A DNA stretch of 64,000 nucleotides. Source: Laguncularia racemosa (taxonomy: Eukaryota > Streptophyta > Magnoliopsida > Myrtales > Combretaceae). Shown here one piece after another: positions 10,413 to 22,030 of the stretch; position 1 is the stretch's first letter; the number at the start of each line of letters is the position of its first letter. The stretch covers positions 992,001 to 1,056,000 of the forward strand of contig JBBMOL010000038.1 of NCBI GenBank assembly GCA_037954665.1. The letters run 5' to 3'. The position numbers and the translations under genes are program-made. The notes beneath the pieces are model-generated. The model did not search any database. It saw nothing but the letters and a program-made list of their open reading frames with translations, and was not told where the DNA came from.

Positions 10413-12053
10413 CTTTGATTTTTTTTTAATTTATATAAAATGCATTTTTTTTCTTTAATCGTGTATTACATCATAATTGTTTTGCACTTTAATAATATAG
10501 TTACATGCACTCAAATTTCTTTGTCGTCCTATAGTATGCTTCCTAAAGCTTTGAAGCAATCGATTATGGTATGGAATTACGCTAATGTGGTACTCAACAA
10601 CCTGAAATCATAATGTGAATAAAGAAATCCATGGTCAAGATGAATATTACAATTTACAACTCAATATACAATAGAAATTGATTGTAAAAAGTGAATTAGG
10701 ATATCTCTTGAATTTTCATAGCAATGTGATAATCTTGTTCTATCTATATTATTAAAAAAAAAAATCCCTTAATCAACTTCATAGCCCTTGGAGGAAAAAT
10801 TACATAGACGTATTTTGAATACATCCCTAGCTTTTTACATTCACATTTTTTACTCTTAATATCAAGGATTGTAACAATATGGCATTTACATTTATATGAT
10901 ACATGGTTTTTTTTCTTTCTTTTGGATGATTATAGCAAAGTAGAGAGATTCAAATCCGATCTATCCAATTTAAAGATTAGTATTCATGCCACTAGTTTAT
11001 AAGAGTCTTGATAATAGTTATCCATTTTTCTTTTAATTTCTTTGGTTAATTATAATAGGAATGAAGAATTCGAACCTGCAGAAACACAACCTTCCATTTT
11101 ACTCCAACACTACTTTAAGTTGCATATAATAACACATTCCACAATCTTCATTTAGGTACTTACATCGTAAGCATTTGAAGGCATTTACAGTAACTTTAAA
11201 GTTAAATTGTACATGGATCTCAACAAATTCATAATTATTTGCAGTAGCAGCCATGTGAACTTTTAGGTTACAAACTTATCTTTTAGTAGCAAATATTTGT
11301 TTTTAACTTCTCTTGAAAGGAAAGCTGTACAAAATAAGGTCATTGCTTTCTTTGGAACAGAGACTTAAGTTCCTTAATGATTTTCTCTAATAATTGGTTC
11401 TTTATACCAAGTAGTTGTCTAATTTTCCTATTAAAAGACTATAATAACAAGAAGCATATCCGTTGTCAATTGTTCATTTTTTGTTTTATTTATATTAGGT
11501 GTTGATTATGATTTGACCACATTATATTGGGTTTGTCAGCTCCAGCTTTAGCTTAGTTTGATTTTAGTTCTTGGTCTCAATATCATGATATGATTCACCT
11601 CTGAAGGACTCATTTTGGGGGCAAAGAAAAGTATGGGAAAGTGAATTAAGTTGAATATCCAACAACGTAGCTTTAAACTGCAAGGGTATATTCACCTACC
11701 CTCTCTCACAAAAGAAAATCCTTAACTGTTAAAACCTTACGAGCAGCCTGTTCTTGGCTGCACCTTCAGCTTACTTCTCCTTTCTAGCACTAGAAGTCTC
11801 ATCCACCGCATCTTTTTAGCATTATCTCTTTACTAACTCCATCCCCATTCTCTTGTCAGTGTGCTAGTTGGTAGGTTTTGCTTCTTTGTTTTTTTTTTTT
11901 TTTTCTATTTTAGTTTAGTTTAATTTTTTACCCTTTTATGAGGATATATATATACATAACATTATATGTACACATATACAAATAAGATGATAGGAAAAAT
12001 AAAATTGTTTATTGATATATGGCTTTCCATTTGAGCTTAACACTTTTATGAAT
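10413..12053. other. Gene-free spacer between two retroelements
   Basis: AT-rich sequence with no reading frame of note, several poly-A/poly-T tracts (near 10755 and 11890) and no repeat structure I could define. Confidence 0.5.
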
Positions 12054-12597
12054 TGTATTTATAATAATCGAAAATTAAATAAAATAACACATATTAAACA
12101 ATAGTATTTATGCCATAGAGAGAAAATAATTCAAAATATAAAAATATGATGGGGTGATATGATCATTTTACGAAAAAAAAAAAAAGGTATAAATGGATCC
12201 CTACATATCTTTTTGACCCCTTTTTTTCCATTTGTGTGCTACAAAATTCTCATAGCAGCCTACAAAACTCTAGGAGCATAAGGCGACTTCAATCTAACAA
12301 ATTTGCACACGAAAGATTTGTATGAAACAACTCTGATTGTCAAAACAATCCAAATAGTATCAGGTTGAACTGGCATCCATAATAACAAAACTTAGATGAT
12401 TGTTCGTTAAGCGACAATTTGAGCAAGTTCTCTATATTTTATATAATTTGTATGGAATTGGGAGTGAGGATGTTGTAAATTAATCATAGGATTACAAAAC
12501 CTTTGAAAGCAAAATAGATTTAGAGAGTAATGGTGATTAAGGAGTTGAAATTTGAAGAAAACTTTAGTTTTCATAAAAATTAGAGACTTCCAGAAGT

Positions 12598-12835
12598 ACA
12601 CGGTCCATAACACAACTGTGCTACACCCATGTACTAAGTACACAACCTCGTGCTAAAATTGAAAAGTGCACAATAAGATACATGGGCAACAGATACACTT
12701 GTGCCCAAAATAAAAAAGTAAACAATAAGGTACACGGGCAATAGACATGGTCCTGTGCCAAAAAAAACAAAGTGTACAGTAAGATACACAGGCAAGAGAC
12801 ACAACTGTGTATTAGGCTGTGTCCCACCACTATGA
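12598..12835 (+). repeat. Eroded ACACGG..CCGTGT array in the chromovirus LTR
   Basis: Repeating units of roughly 50 bp combine GTACACGG-type and CTGTGT-type half-sites (for example CACAACTGTG). They look like mutated versions of the palindrome array in the CRM-like LTRs. The 3' LTR has a parallel copy at about 19790-20070. Unlike in the CRM-like elements, the array lies 400-650 bp downstream of the TATA box. Confidence 0.45.
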
Positions 12836-13284
12836 TAAAACATGCAGTACATGGATAAGAACAGGCCCATGTACTTAGATGTATCAAGCCCCTATTTTCC
12901 AAAGTCAAGCTTTTCCAATTCTTTACTTCTCCTAACTTAACCAAATACCTAAACATAGATTAAAGTAGTGGTTATAGGTTCTCTAAGTGTACTGGTTATT
13001 GATTTGAATAGGTTTGAGGACTGAGGGAATTGCAGAATTGTGAAGAGATCATCCATTGCTTATCAAGCACGTATATACTATGTTTATTATTTGTGCATAT
13101 TATGTTAGAAATGTCAATTAATCTAAAGCATAAGTGAAATTGATTGTTTGTGTGATGTTGCTTGACTGAGCCCGAGGAACTGAGAATGTCAATGATCGCA
13201 GGGTTGCACCCTGATGTTTGGTATGTTCTATTATCCCAGTAGAGTCGTGTATTGAAATAATTCGAGTAGATTTACGATAATATA

Positions 13285-13541
13285 GACTCATTGACTCATA
13301 GACAGTGAGAAGTTCTTACTATTGTATATGTATATATGTATGGTATGGACTTATGGACTCATGGGTAGTAAGGAGTACCTATTGTCGTATATGTATATAT
13401 GTATAGTATGGACTCAGGGATTCATGGATAGTGAAAAATATCCATTGTCATATATGTATATATGTATGGTATGGACTCACGGATTCATGGATAATAAGGG
13501 GAATCCATTGTCATATATATGTATATATGTATGTGTATATG
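13285..13541 (+). repeat. 63-bp tandem repeat, four units
   Basis: Units at 13285-13347, 13348-13410, 13411-13473 and 13474-13541 each start with GACT(C/T)A and end with a TATATGTAT-rich segment. Because 63 is a multiple of 3, the array stays open as a false 90-codon frame with a 21-residue period. Confidence 0.85.
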
Positions 13542-14202
13542 ATTTGTATATGGAGATTGAGATGATAAGAGTTATGTGTTGGAATAAAGAATAAGAAAGA
13601 TAAGAAATTGTCGCTTGAATATCTTGTTACATTATGTTTATATTTGTATCCTGGCATAGCATGTGTACGTGATTGTTGGTATATATTATACTAGTTATTA
13701 GCTCATCCTTCGTAGGACCTTTGTTTCAGTTATAGGTGTCTTTGATGAAATTGTGGGTTATGATGAGACACTAGTAAACATAGGTCAAGACTTGGATGAT
13801 GACGTAGAATATGTGTATTACGAAGAATGACATGCAAACTGAAAGGTGGACTAGCATTAGGATATGATATTTAAACTATTTGTTTAGTTATGTTACACCT
13901 AAAACTTCAGTTTTGCTTGAGTTAAATATGCATTCGCTCTAATTGATTATAAGAGATGGATCATAGTTAATTGTTGTAGATAGAATGTTAAATTGCAATT
14001 TCTATTTATATGGAGAGACTAAGTAAGAGTAGGATGTGTTAAGCCACTTACCTATACATGGGGAGATTTCTTTTATCTACTGTCATAGTAACTAAATATA
14101 AATTGTGGAGTTTAACAGATTCTGAGCCTTTGCGTATCTTCACTTAGTGAGGACACATAGTAGGTTATATTAGTTCCGGGTTCCAAGGTGTTACAGCTTA
14201 AG

Positions 14203-14214
14203 TGGTATTTAAGC
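14203..14214 (+). other. Eroded primer-binding site (initiator tRNA-Met)
   Basis: TGGTATTTAAGC, 7 nt after the LTR end, differs from the standard TGGTATCAGAGC at three positions and sits where the primer site should be. Confidence 0.6.
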
Positions 14215-14392
14215 TTAAGTTTATTGATCCATAAATTGCTTAGGAATAAAATCTTTAAAATAGTGGGATATGACAAGAGTGGGAAATAAATGGAGCTGAT
14301 GATTATAAAAATATATTTCCCTTTCTATTATACTCATTATGTTATTATTAGAAGTTGATATCTTAAGACAATTTCTATTTATATCTTGTAGA

Positions 14393-15550
14393 ATGCCTAG
14401 GAGAATTTCCGAACCAAGTTTAACATCAAGTACAAGAGGTGATGCTCTTGATAACCAGATTCCACCTAAACCGCCTTAACATGGTTCAAGATCAAATGAA
14501 TTCAATACTGCATAGTTACTAAAGATGATTAATACCCTAGTAAGAGTGGTGTCGCAATAGCAATAGTAGATACATGAATTACAAATGCTAAGTAGCAAAC
14601 AAGGGCAGATGATGGGAGAGGTTGGAGATAAGCTAGTTGGACTAATCAATTTGGATCAATTTGTAAGGTTAGTCAGGGATTTTAAGCCCAAGGTGAATGA
14701 CCCACTGGATGCTAAGCAATGGATTGAGGAGTTAGAGAAGACCTTTGTAGCATTCAGAGTCCTTAAAAAGAAAAAGATGAACTACGTTGTATATTTACTG
14801 AGGGGCTTGGCTTCAGTATGGTAATTGAGTGTATCAAGATTAATGGTAGGATACATTATTGGGGAGAGGTTCAAACAAATGCTATATGACTAGTACTTCT
14901 CGAGTAGCATACGGGATAAAATGAAGGCAGCATATTAAAATTGCCACCAAGGGAAACGATCTGTGAAAGATTATGAACTGGAGTTAAACCACCTAGTGAA
15001 ATTTATGCCAACGGCCTTCATAATAGACAAGAGATCAAGGGCTAATCGATTTTTGTTAGGTCTAAAGCCCTCTCTACGGCATGAAGTGGGGTTATTCTAG
15101 TATAGGGATAAGGGTGGTATTAGGGAAGAGACCTACTCAAGGGATCATCATACAAGAGAAGGATAAGAGGCTTCAAACTTTTCAGACCAGACCTGTGGTC
15201 ATTGCAACACCCTTCTCTTAGGTCAAGACCTCTTTAATAAGTCAGGGTTACAAATGTGTTAGATACTATGGGCCATATGAGTTGAATGAGTGTAAGTGAC
15301 CTAAGGATGCCTATTTCTCATGTGGGAAGACACGACATAGTAGTAAGACTTGCATAGATAGATCAATTCCTCTTACCTCCTATTACACCTACAAACAGAG
15401 AGGTCACGAAATGATAGATTTCCCAAATATAGGAAGAAAGACTATGCCATTAGCATAGATAGTAAGAAACCAAGCTATGAACCAGGTTAGCAAACCTTAA
15501 CCAGTAAGACCAAGACAAAGAGCAGCAGCTTGGGTATTTGCATTGCAATG
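14393..15550 (+). pseudogene. Chromovirus gag remnant
   Basis: Starts with an MPRRIS peptide, a typical chromoviral gag start, then shows the capsid region with DAKQWIEELEK and a zinc-knuckle remnant near 15300-15355 whose first cysteine is replaced (FSCGKTRHSSKTC). Several stops and frameshifts interrupt it (an in-frame stop near 14820, others after 14930). Not translatable as a whole. Confidence 0.75.
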
Positions 15551-15566
15551 ATAAGACACTCTAGAC

Positions 15567-15851
15567 ATGGACACTTTAGCAAGTATGCTATTAGGATACT
15601 CTACTAATTCTTATGTCCTGCTCAATATTGGTGTAACACATTCATGTGTGTTTGATGCATTTAGAAATATTTATGATATTCATGCTATGGTGTTGGATAA
15701 TATATTAGGTTTGAATATACTGATGGGTGTGGATAGAGGATTAAATAGAATATGTAGAAAGGTCGGTATTGTAGTGCAACGTAGAATTTTGTTTATAGAC
15801 CTTCTAGTTTTAGAGATAACAAATTTTGATGTGATATCAGGAATAGATTAG
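15567..15851 (+). pseudogene. Aspartic protease remnant
   Basis: The usual active-site triplet DSG has become NIG in the segment LLNIGVTHSCVF, so the catalytic aspartate is lost. The downstream part includes the LGLNILMGVDRG segment expected near the end of the domain. It sits between gag and RT as expected. Confidence 0.7.
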
Positions 15852-15949
15852 TTGTTTAGACATCATGAAACTATTGATTGTAATAGTATGACAGTCCATT
15901 CGGCACACCAGGAGAAGAACCTTTTCATTTCAAGTTAAAAGCATATAAA

Positions 15950-16990
15950 CCAACAAGATTGCCTACGTATGAATTGTGGGGCAAGAGCATGACAGCTTTA
16001 GTGATGGTTGAATTTGATGAAGCGGTGAGAGTTGATCAAGTACATATGGTGAGGGGATTTACAAAAGTCTTTCCTAAAGACTTACTAGGCCTACCTCTAA
16101 CAAGGGAGATCGAATTTGGTATAGATACAGTACCTAGTACAGCTCCCATATCCAAAACCCCATACCATATGGTGCTTACTAAGTTGACAAAACTGAAGAA
16201 GTAATTACAAGAATTACTAAATAAAAAGTTTATCAAACCTAGTGTCTCACCTTAGAGTAAGCGTGTATTGTTTATGAAGAAGAAGGATAGTAGAATGAGA
16301 TTTTGCATTGATTATAGGGAATTGAACCAAGTCACCATTGAGAATAAATATCCCCTCTTGAAGATAGATGATTTGTTTAATCAATTAAAGGGGGCTTAAG
16401 TCTTCTCAAAAATTGACTTAAAATCTGAGTATCATTAGTTGATGATTAAGGAGGAGAATATTCAAAAGACTATATTCAAGACTTGATACTAGCATTATGA
16501 GTTCTAAGTAATGCCATTTAGACTCATAAATGCACTAGTAGCCTTCATGGACTTAGTGAACCAAGTAGCCTGAGAGTATTTGGATAAATTTGTCATTGTA
16601 TTTATAAATGACATTCTAATGTACTCTAAGAGTGAAGAGGAGCATAAGCAACATTTGAGGATGGTGTTGAATAGATTGCAGACAAAGAGGTTGTATAGGA
16701 AATTCAAGAAATGCAAATTTTGGCTTAATCAAGTAACCTTCATGGGCCATGTGATCAATAAAGAAGGTATATCTATAGACCTTGAAAAGATAAAGGCTGG
16801 GAATGAATTACCTAGACCAAAGACAATGACAAAGGTTAGAAGCTTCTTGAGGTTAGTAGGATATTACAAAAGATTTGTAGAAGGGTTTTCCAAGTTAACA
16901 ACCCCTCTAACCAGATTAACTCAAAAGGGGGTGAAGTTTGTATAAGATGATAGATGTGAAACAACCTTCATAACATTAAAGAAAAAGGTC
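15950..16990 (+). pseudogene. Reverse transcriptase remnant
   Basis: Recognisable blocks run in order: RFCIDYRELNQVT near 16297, IDLKSEYH near 16420, and FINDILMYSK at about 16604, where the first aspartate of the catalytic DD pair is now asparagine. The thumb region follows (FWLNQVTFMGHV, then VRSFLRLVGYYKRFVEGFSK). Stops occur at about 16202, 16252, 16397, 16437 and 16943. The enzyme is dead. Confidence 0.85.
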
Positions 16991-17660
16991 GATTTTAACA
17001 CTGGTTCTAGCATTACCTATCAGTGGTGAAAAGTTTGTCATATTTAATGATGCGTTTATACAAGGACTAGGATGCATATTGATGTAGAAGGGTTATAGTA
17101 TATGCATCTCAACAATTGAAGCTTTATGAGAAGAACTACCCTACACATGACCTAGAATTGGCAGTTGTTGTCCTTGCACTCAAATTATTGAGACCATGAT
17201 TGTTAAAATCACAAGTCAATTATACGATTTTACGAGTTTGCAATTTTATCAAGTTTTTCGCAATCAAAATGGAAGAAAAATCATTTAGGTATAAACTTTT
17301 GATATAATTATGAGTTTAGATATACAATTCTACAAGTTACCGACTTTATACGATTCTACCAATTTTATAATATTCAATTCCAAGTAAAATTGTGATTTTG
17401 ACAACCATGATGGAGACATTATTTGTATGGGGAGAAGTGCAACAAATTCACAGATCATAAGAGTCTCAAGTGCATCTTTACCCAAAAGGAGTTAAACATG
17501 AGGTAGAGGTGATGGTTAGAACTGATAAAGGATTATGACATTGAGATTCAATATCATCTTGAGAAAGAGAATATAGTTGTTGATGCACTCAATAGAAAGA
17601 GACATATAATTTAGCAACCCTAATCACAACTCAATGGGACATATTGGAAGATATGCAAAG
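16991..17660 (+). pseudogene. RNase H remnant split by a MITE
   Basis: Fragments resembling the connection and RNase H region continue the pol order, including TDHKSLK at about 17453 and a decayed end near 17590. A 215-bp MITE interrupts it at 17195-17409. Frameshifts are frequent. Confidence 0.65.
17195..17409. mobile_element. hAT-type MITE inside pol
   Basis: 215 bp. Terminal inverted repeats of about 20 bp: the left end reads CATGATTGTTAAAATCACAA and the right end in reverse complement CATGGTTGTCAAAATCACAA. It is flanked by an 8-bp target duplication with one difference: ATTGAGAC at 17187-17194 and ATGGAGAC at 17410-17417. Leaving out the element and one duplicate restores the WRHYLYG motif typical of gypsy pol. 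The 8-bp duplication points to hAT. Confidence 0.85.
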
Positions 17661-17689
17661 ACTAGAACTAAAAATTTTAACCTAGGAGG

Positions 17690-18650
17690 TTAGGTGAGAC
17701 TAGCCAGTTTACGCATGTAACTTACATTAATGGACAAGATAAAAGCTACACAAGCTAATGATTTGGAAGTGCAGGAGATTAAGAAATGGATGGAAGAAGG
17801 AAAGACAATGGAGTTTAACATAGATGGAGAAGGAGTATTAAGGTATGGCCAAAGATTGTGTGCTCCAAATGTATTTGAAGTGAAGAATGAGATAATAAAA
17901 GAGGTACATTACTTTAGATACTCTATTCACCTTAGGAGTACTAAGATGTATAAAGACCTGAAATGTCACTATTGGTGGAAAAATATGAAGTAGAAAATTT
18001 CCAAGCATGTATCAAGGTGCTTAACTTGTCAACAAATCAAGATAGAGCATCAAAGACTTACTAGCAAGTTGCAACCTCTGTTGATATTAGAGTAGAAATA
18101 GAAGCATGTGACCATGGATTTTGTCACGGCATCATCTAAAACTGTGACTAAACTAGACATCATATGGGTAATTATTGATAGACTCACAAAATTTGCCCAT
18201 TTTATACCTATAGGTAATAGGTATAAACTTGAAAAGTTAACTCAACTATACATCAAGGAAATTGTGATGTTATATGGGATACTAATCACAATAGTTTTTT
18301 ATAGTGATACAAGATTTGTTGGGAGACTCTGGAGGAGTTTACATAGGGCATTAGGAACCAAATTATAGTTTAGTATAGCTTTTCACCTAAAGATGGATAG
18401 TTAATCAGAGTGAACCATTTAAATATTAGAAGAAATGTTGAGGGCCTATGCTCTAGATCTTGGTGGGAATTGGGATAAGCACATGCTCTTAATAGAGTCC
18501 GTCTACAACAATAGTTATCAAACTACGATTCAAATGGTACCCCATAAAGCATTATATGGTTGAAGTGCCAATTGCCATTACATTGGGATGAAGTGGGTGA
18601 GAAACAAGTATTGAGACTTAACTTAGTATAGAACACTGTAGATAAGATCA
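17690..18650 (+). pseudogene. Integrase remnant
   Basis: Shows the zinc-binding region (HYFRYSIHLRSTKMYKDLK, then CLTCQQIK near 18025), the first core aspartate region MDFVTA at about 18114, and the second core region near 18300 (FYSDTRFVG). A frameshift and stops separate it from the glutamate region around 18400. Inactive. Confidence 0.8.
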
Positions 18651-18654
18651 AGTT

Positions 18655-19150
18655 AATCAGGTAAAGAATGCAATTAGCTCATAGCCTTCAAAATTCTTAT
18701 GCAGATAAAAGACGATGCCTTTTAGAATTTAAAGTGGGAGATCATCTCTTACTAAAGGTATCACTTATAAAAGGAGTGATGAGATTTGGGTTAAGGAGAA
18801 AACTGAACCCCAGGTATATAGAGCCCTTTAAAGTCCTGGAAAGAGTTGGAACGGTGGCATATAGACTAGCTTTACTACCAAAACCAGCTGAGGTACATGA
18901 TATATTTCACATTTTTATGTTAAGGAAATATGTACCGAACCTAAACTAGGTAACTGCTTTAGAACAAAAAACATAGTCAAACCTCACAATAGTAGAGAAG
19001 TTTATCGGGATTGTGAATACTACAAAGCAAATTTTGACGAAATGAGTGATCAAGTACATCAAGGTGCAGTGGAGTAATCAAACAAAAAGAGAAGCGAGTT
19101 AGGAATTAGAAGAAGAGATATCCAAAGCTCTTTCACAATCTAGATAACTT
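18655..19150 (+). pseudogene. Integrase C-terminus and chromodomain remnant
   Basis: LEFKVGDHLLLKVS and PRYIEPFKVLERVGTVAYRLALL mark the C-terminal integrase module. HDIFHIFMLRKYVP follows, then a decayed chromodomain with KVQWSNQTKREAS at about 19059. The chromodomain identifies a chromovirus. Confidence 0.8.
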
Positions 19151-19175
19151 TTAAGGATGAAAGTTCTGCTAAAGA

Positions 19176-19214
19176 AGAGGAAGAGGAGGGGAGGGGGGTG
19201 GTGGTGGGGGAGAA
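19176..19214 (+). other. Polypurine tract of the chromovirus
   Basis: A nearly pure A/G run containing GAGGAGGGGAGGGG and GGTGGGGGAGAA directly precedes the 3' LTR at 19215. Confidence 0.85.
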
Positions 19215-20529
19215 TGTAATAATAAAAAATTAAATAAAATAACATATATTAAACAATAGTGTTCAAGCCACATAGAGAACATAAATCAAAATATAAAAAT
19301 AATAAGATCTGAGAAAATGGTAGTAAAAACGACTTAATGACTAGGGCAATACGGTCATTGTATAGAGAAGGTATAAATGGAGCCCTACATATCCTTCTGA
19401 CCCTTTTTTCTACTACAGAACCCTAAGAGCAACCTAAAAAACCTTAAGAGCAGAAGGTAACTTTGATATAATAAATTTGCGTATGAAAGATTTATGTGAA
19501 ACAACTTTGACTATTAGAATGGTCTAAATAGTGTCAAGATGAACCAACATATGTAGTAACAAGATTTGGATGATTGTTGTGGAGTGACAATCTAAGTAAA
19601 TTCTCTAAATTTTGTATAATTGGTATGGAATTAGGAGTAAGGATGCTATAAATTAAGCATAGGATTACAAAACCTTTGAATTTGGAATAAATTTAGAGTA
19701 ATAGTGTTTAGGGAGTTGAATTTTGAAGAAAAGTTCAATTTTCACAAAAAAAGAAAAGAAAAAGAAAATGGAGATTTTTAGAAGTATATGGTCCATAATA
19801 TGGCCATGTTGCACCTGTGTATTGAAGTACACGGCCACATAGGAGAACTACATAGCCCTCTACCAAAATTGGAAAGTGTATAGTAAGATATATGAGCAAT
19901 AGACACACTCGTGCCAAAATCGAAAAGTGAACAGTAAGGTACATGGGCATTAGATACAGTCCCGTGCCAAAAAAATACAAAGCATATAGTAAGATACAGA
20001 AGAAAGAGGCATGGCCATGTATCAAGCCATATCTCACCATTGCAATAACATATGCAGTATACGGACAAAAATACACCCGTATACTTGGACGTATCAAACC
20101 CTTATTTTTCAAAGTCGTGTTTTTTCAATTCCTTACTTTTCCTAACTTAACCAAATACCTAAACATAGATTAAAGTAGTGGTTATGAGTTCTCTAAGCAT
20201 AAATAGTTATTGATTTGAATAGGTTTGAGAACTGAAGGAGTGTAGAATTGTGAAGAGATCATTTATTGCTTATCAAGTATGTATATATTATGTTTGTTGT
20301 TTGTGTGTGTTAGGTTAGAAATGTAAATTAATCTAAAGCATAAGTGAAATTGATTGTTTGTGTAATTGTGCTTGGTTGAGCTCGAGGAATTGAGAATGTT
20401 AGTGATCTAAGGTGGTACCCTAATGATCGATATGTAACATTATCCCTAGTAGAGTTATGTACCAAAATGATCCAGGTAGATTTAGGATAATATGAACCCA
20501 GTGACTCATGGATAGTGAGAAATACCCAC

Positions 20530-20583
<54 letters not shown>

Positions 20584-21288
20584 GACTCATAAACAATGGG
20601 GAGTACCTATTATTGTATATGTATATATGTATGATATGGACTCAAAGACAATGGGGAGAGCCTATTGTCAATATGTGTGTGTGTGTGTGTGTATGATGTG
20701 TATATGAAAATTGTGATAATGAGAGTTGTATATTGGAATAAAGGATATAAAAGATAATAAATTGTTGCTTGAATATCTTATTGCATTATGTTTGTGTTTG
20801 TATCCTAGCATGGCATGCATATGTGATTGTTGGTATACATTGTATCAGGCATTAACTCACTCCTCGTGGGACCTTTTTTTCAGTTGTAGGTGCCTTTGGT
20901 GAAATTGTGGGTTATGATGAGATGTTAGTAGACACAGGTCAAAACTTAGATAATGATGTAGAATATATGTATTATAAAGAATAACATGCAAACTAGAAGG
21001 AGGACTAGCATTAGGATATGATATTTAGACTATTTGTTTAGTTATGTTGCACTTAAAACTTCAGTTATATTTGAGTTAAATATGCTTGCGCTATGATTGA
21101 TTGTAAGAGATGGATTATAGTTAATTATTGTAGATAGAATGTTAAATTGCAATTTCTGTTTATATTGTGAGACTAAGTAGGATGTGTTAACCCACTCATC
21201 TATACATGTAGAGATTTCTTTTATCTACTATCATAGTGACTGAATATAAATTATAGAGTTTAGCATATTCTAAGCCTTTGTGTGTCTT
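19215..21288 (+). repeat. 3' LTR of the chromovirus, end truncated
   Basis: Matches the 5' LTR from TGTAATAATA to about GTGTGTCTT, after which the sequences part; about 80 bp are lost. TATAAAT is at 19372-19378. The 63-bp repeat region is replaced by a TATATG microsatellite (about 20531-20583) and a GT run (about 20674-20692). Confidence 0.85.
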
Positions 21289-21539
21289 TATCATCTTTTT
21301 GTGGTTTTAAGAAATGACGTGTCTGTTCTCCTTTGCATTTGGATGCGTGTTTTCAAAACCTTTTACATTGTAACTACTATTTTATTGCCCTCAAAAAAAA
21401 AAAAAAACTTGCCATATTACATAACTACTATTTGTTCTACTTTTTTAATTACTTACTCTCACTCAAACCAATTTTTTTAATATACTCTTAAATGTCCAAT
21501 CAAATTGGGTTGGGTTTTTCAAATCCAATTTATTGGTGT

Positions 21540-21770
21540 TGAATTCTTAGTAAGGTTGTAAATAAGTCGAGTTGAGCTTTTTAAGGCTTATGCTCTATTT
21601 GTTAGAAAAACTATCAAGCTCAAGCCAAGCTTTTTAAGGCCTAAGCTCAACTTATTAGAAAAATTATTAAATTCAAGCCAAGCCAAGATTTTACTAAACT
21701 TGAAAATTATAAGTTTGAACTCAAACTCATTAAGGAATTTAAAACTCAAGCTCATTTAGATAAATAAGCC
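21540..21770. other. Anonymous AT-rich sequence before a tandem repeat
   Basis: Contains irregular, repeated AAGCTCAAGCC-type phrases related to the tandem array that follows. No gene. Confidence 0.4.
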
Positions 21771-22030
21771 TACTCATGAGTCTATTTACAAGCCAACTTA
21801 TTAATAATATAAAGGAGAAACTATTCGCAAGCCAACTTGTTAATAATAAAAATAAGAGCCTATTCATAAGTCTATTCACAAGTCAACTTGTTAACAATAT
21901 AAATGAGAGTTTACTCACGAACCTGTTTACAAGCCAGCTCATTAATAGTATAAATGAGTTTGCTCATGAACCTATTTACAAGATTGCTTACGAGCCTACT
22001 CATGGATTGGCTCATTAACAATATAAACAA
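21770..22030. repeat. Tandem repeat of about 51 bp
   Basis: Four to five diverged units of the form CTCATGAGTCTATTTACAAG followed by CCAACTTGTTAATAATATAAA run through this stretch. Two overlapping open frames here (80 and 62 codons) are products of the repeat and show no family features. Confidence 0.7.

Larger units (their letters stand above)
12054..14195 (+). repeat. 5' LTR of the chromovirus
   Basis: About 2,140 bp, matching 19215-21288. TATAAAT is at 12188-12194. A decayed version of the CACGGCCGTG array lies at about 12598-12835, and a 63-bp tandem repeat at 13285-13541. The end is placed at GGTGTTACA just before the primer site. Confidence 0.8.
12054..21288 (+). mobile_element. Old Ty3/gypsy chromovirus (Tekay/Del-like)
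   Basis: A 9.2-kb plus-strand element with LTRs of about 2.1 kb, an eroded initiator tRNA-Met primer site, gag, protease, RT, RNase H, integrase, a chromodomain-like end and a strong polypurine tract. Every domain carries several stops or frameshifts and the LTRs differ substantially, so it is old. The last 80 bp or so of the 3' LTR are missing, so no target duplication can be checked. The Tekay/Del label rests on long LTRs, the MPRR gag start and chromodomain remains, and is an inference. Confidence 0.85.

Noticed and set aside
13322..13594. 90-codon frame with a 21-residue repeat
   Set aside because: It is the in-frame reading of the 63-bp LTR tandem repeat; no family features.
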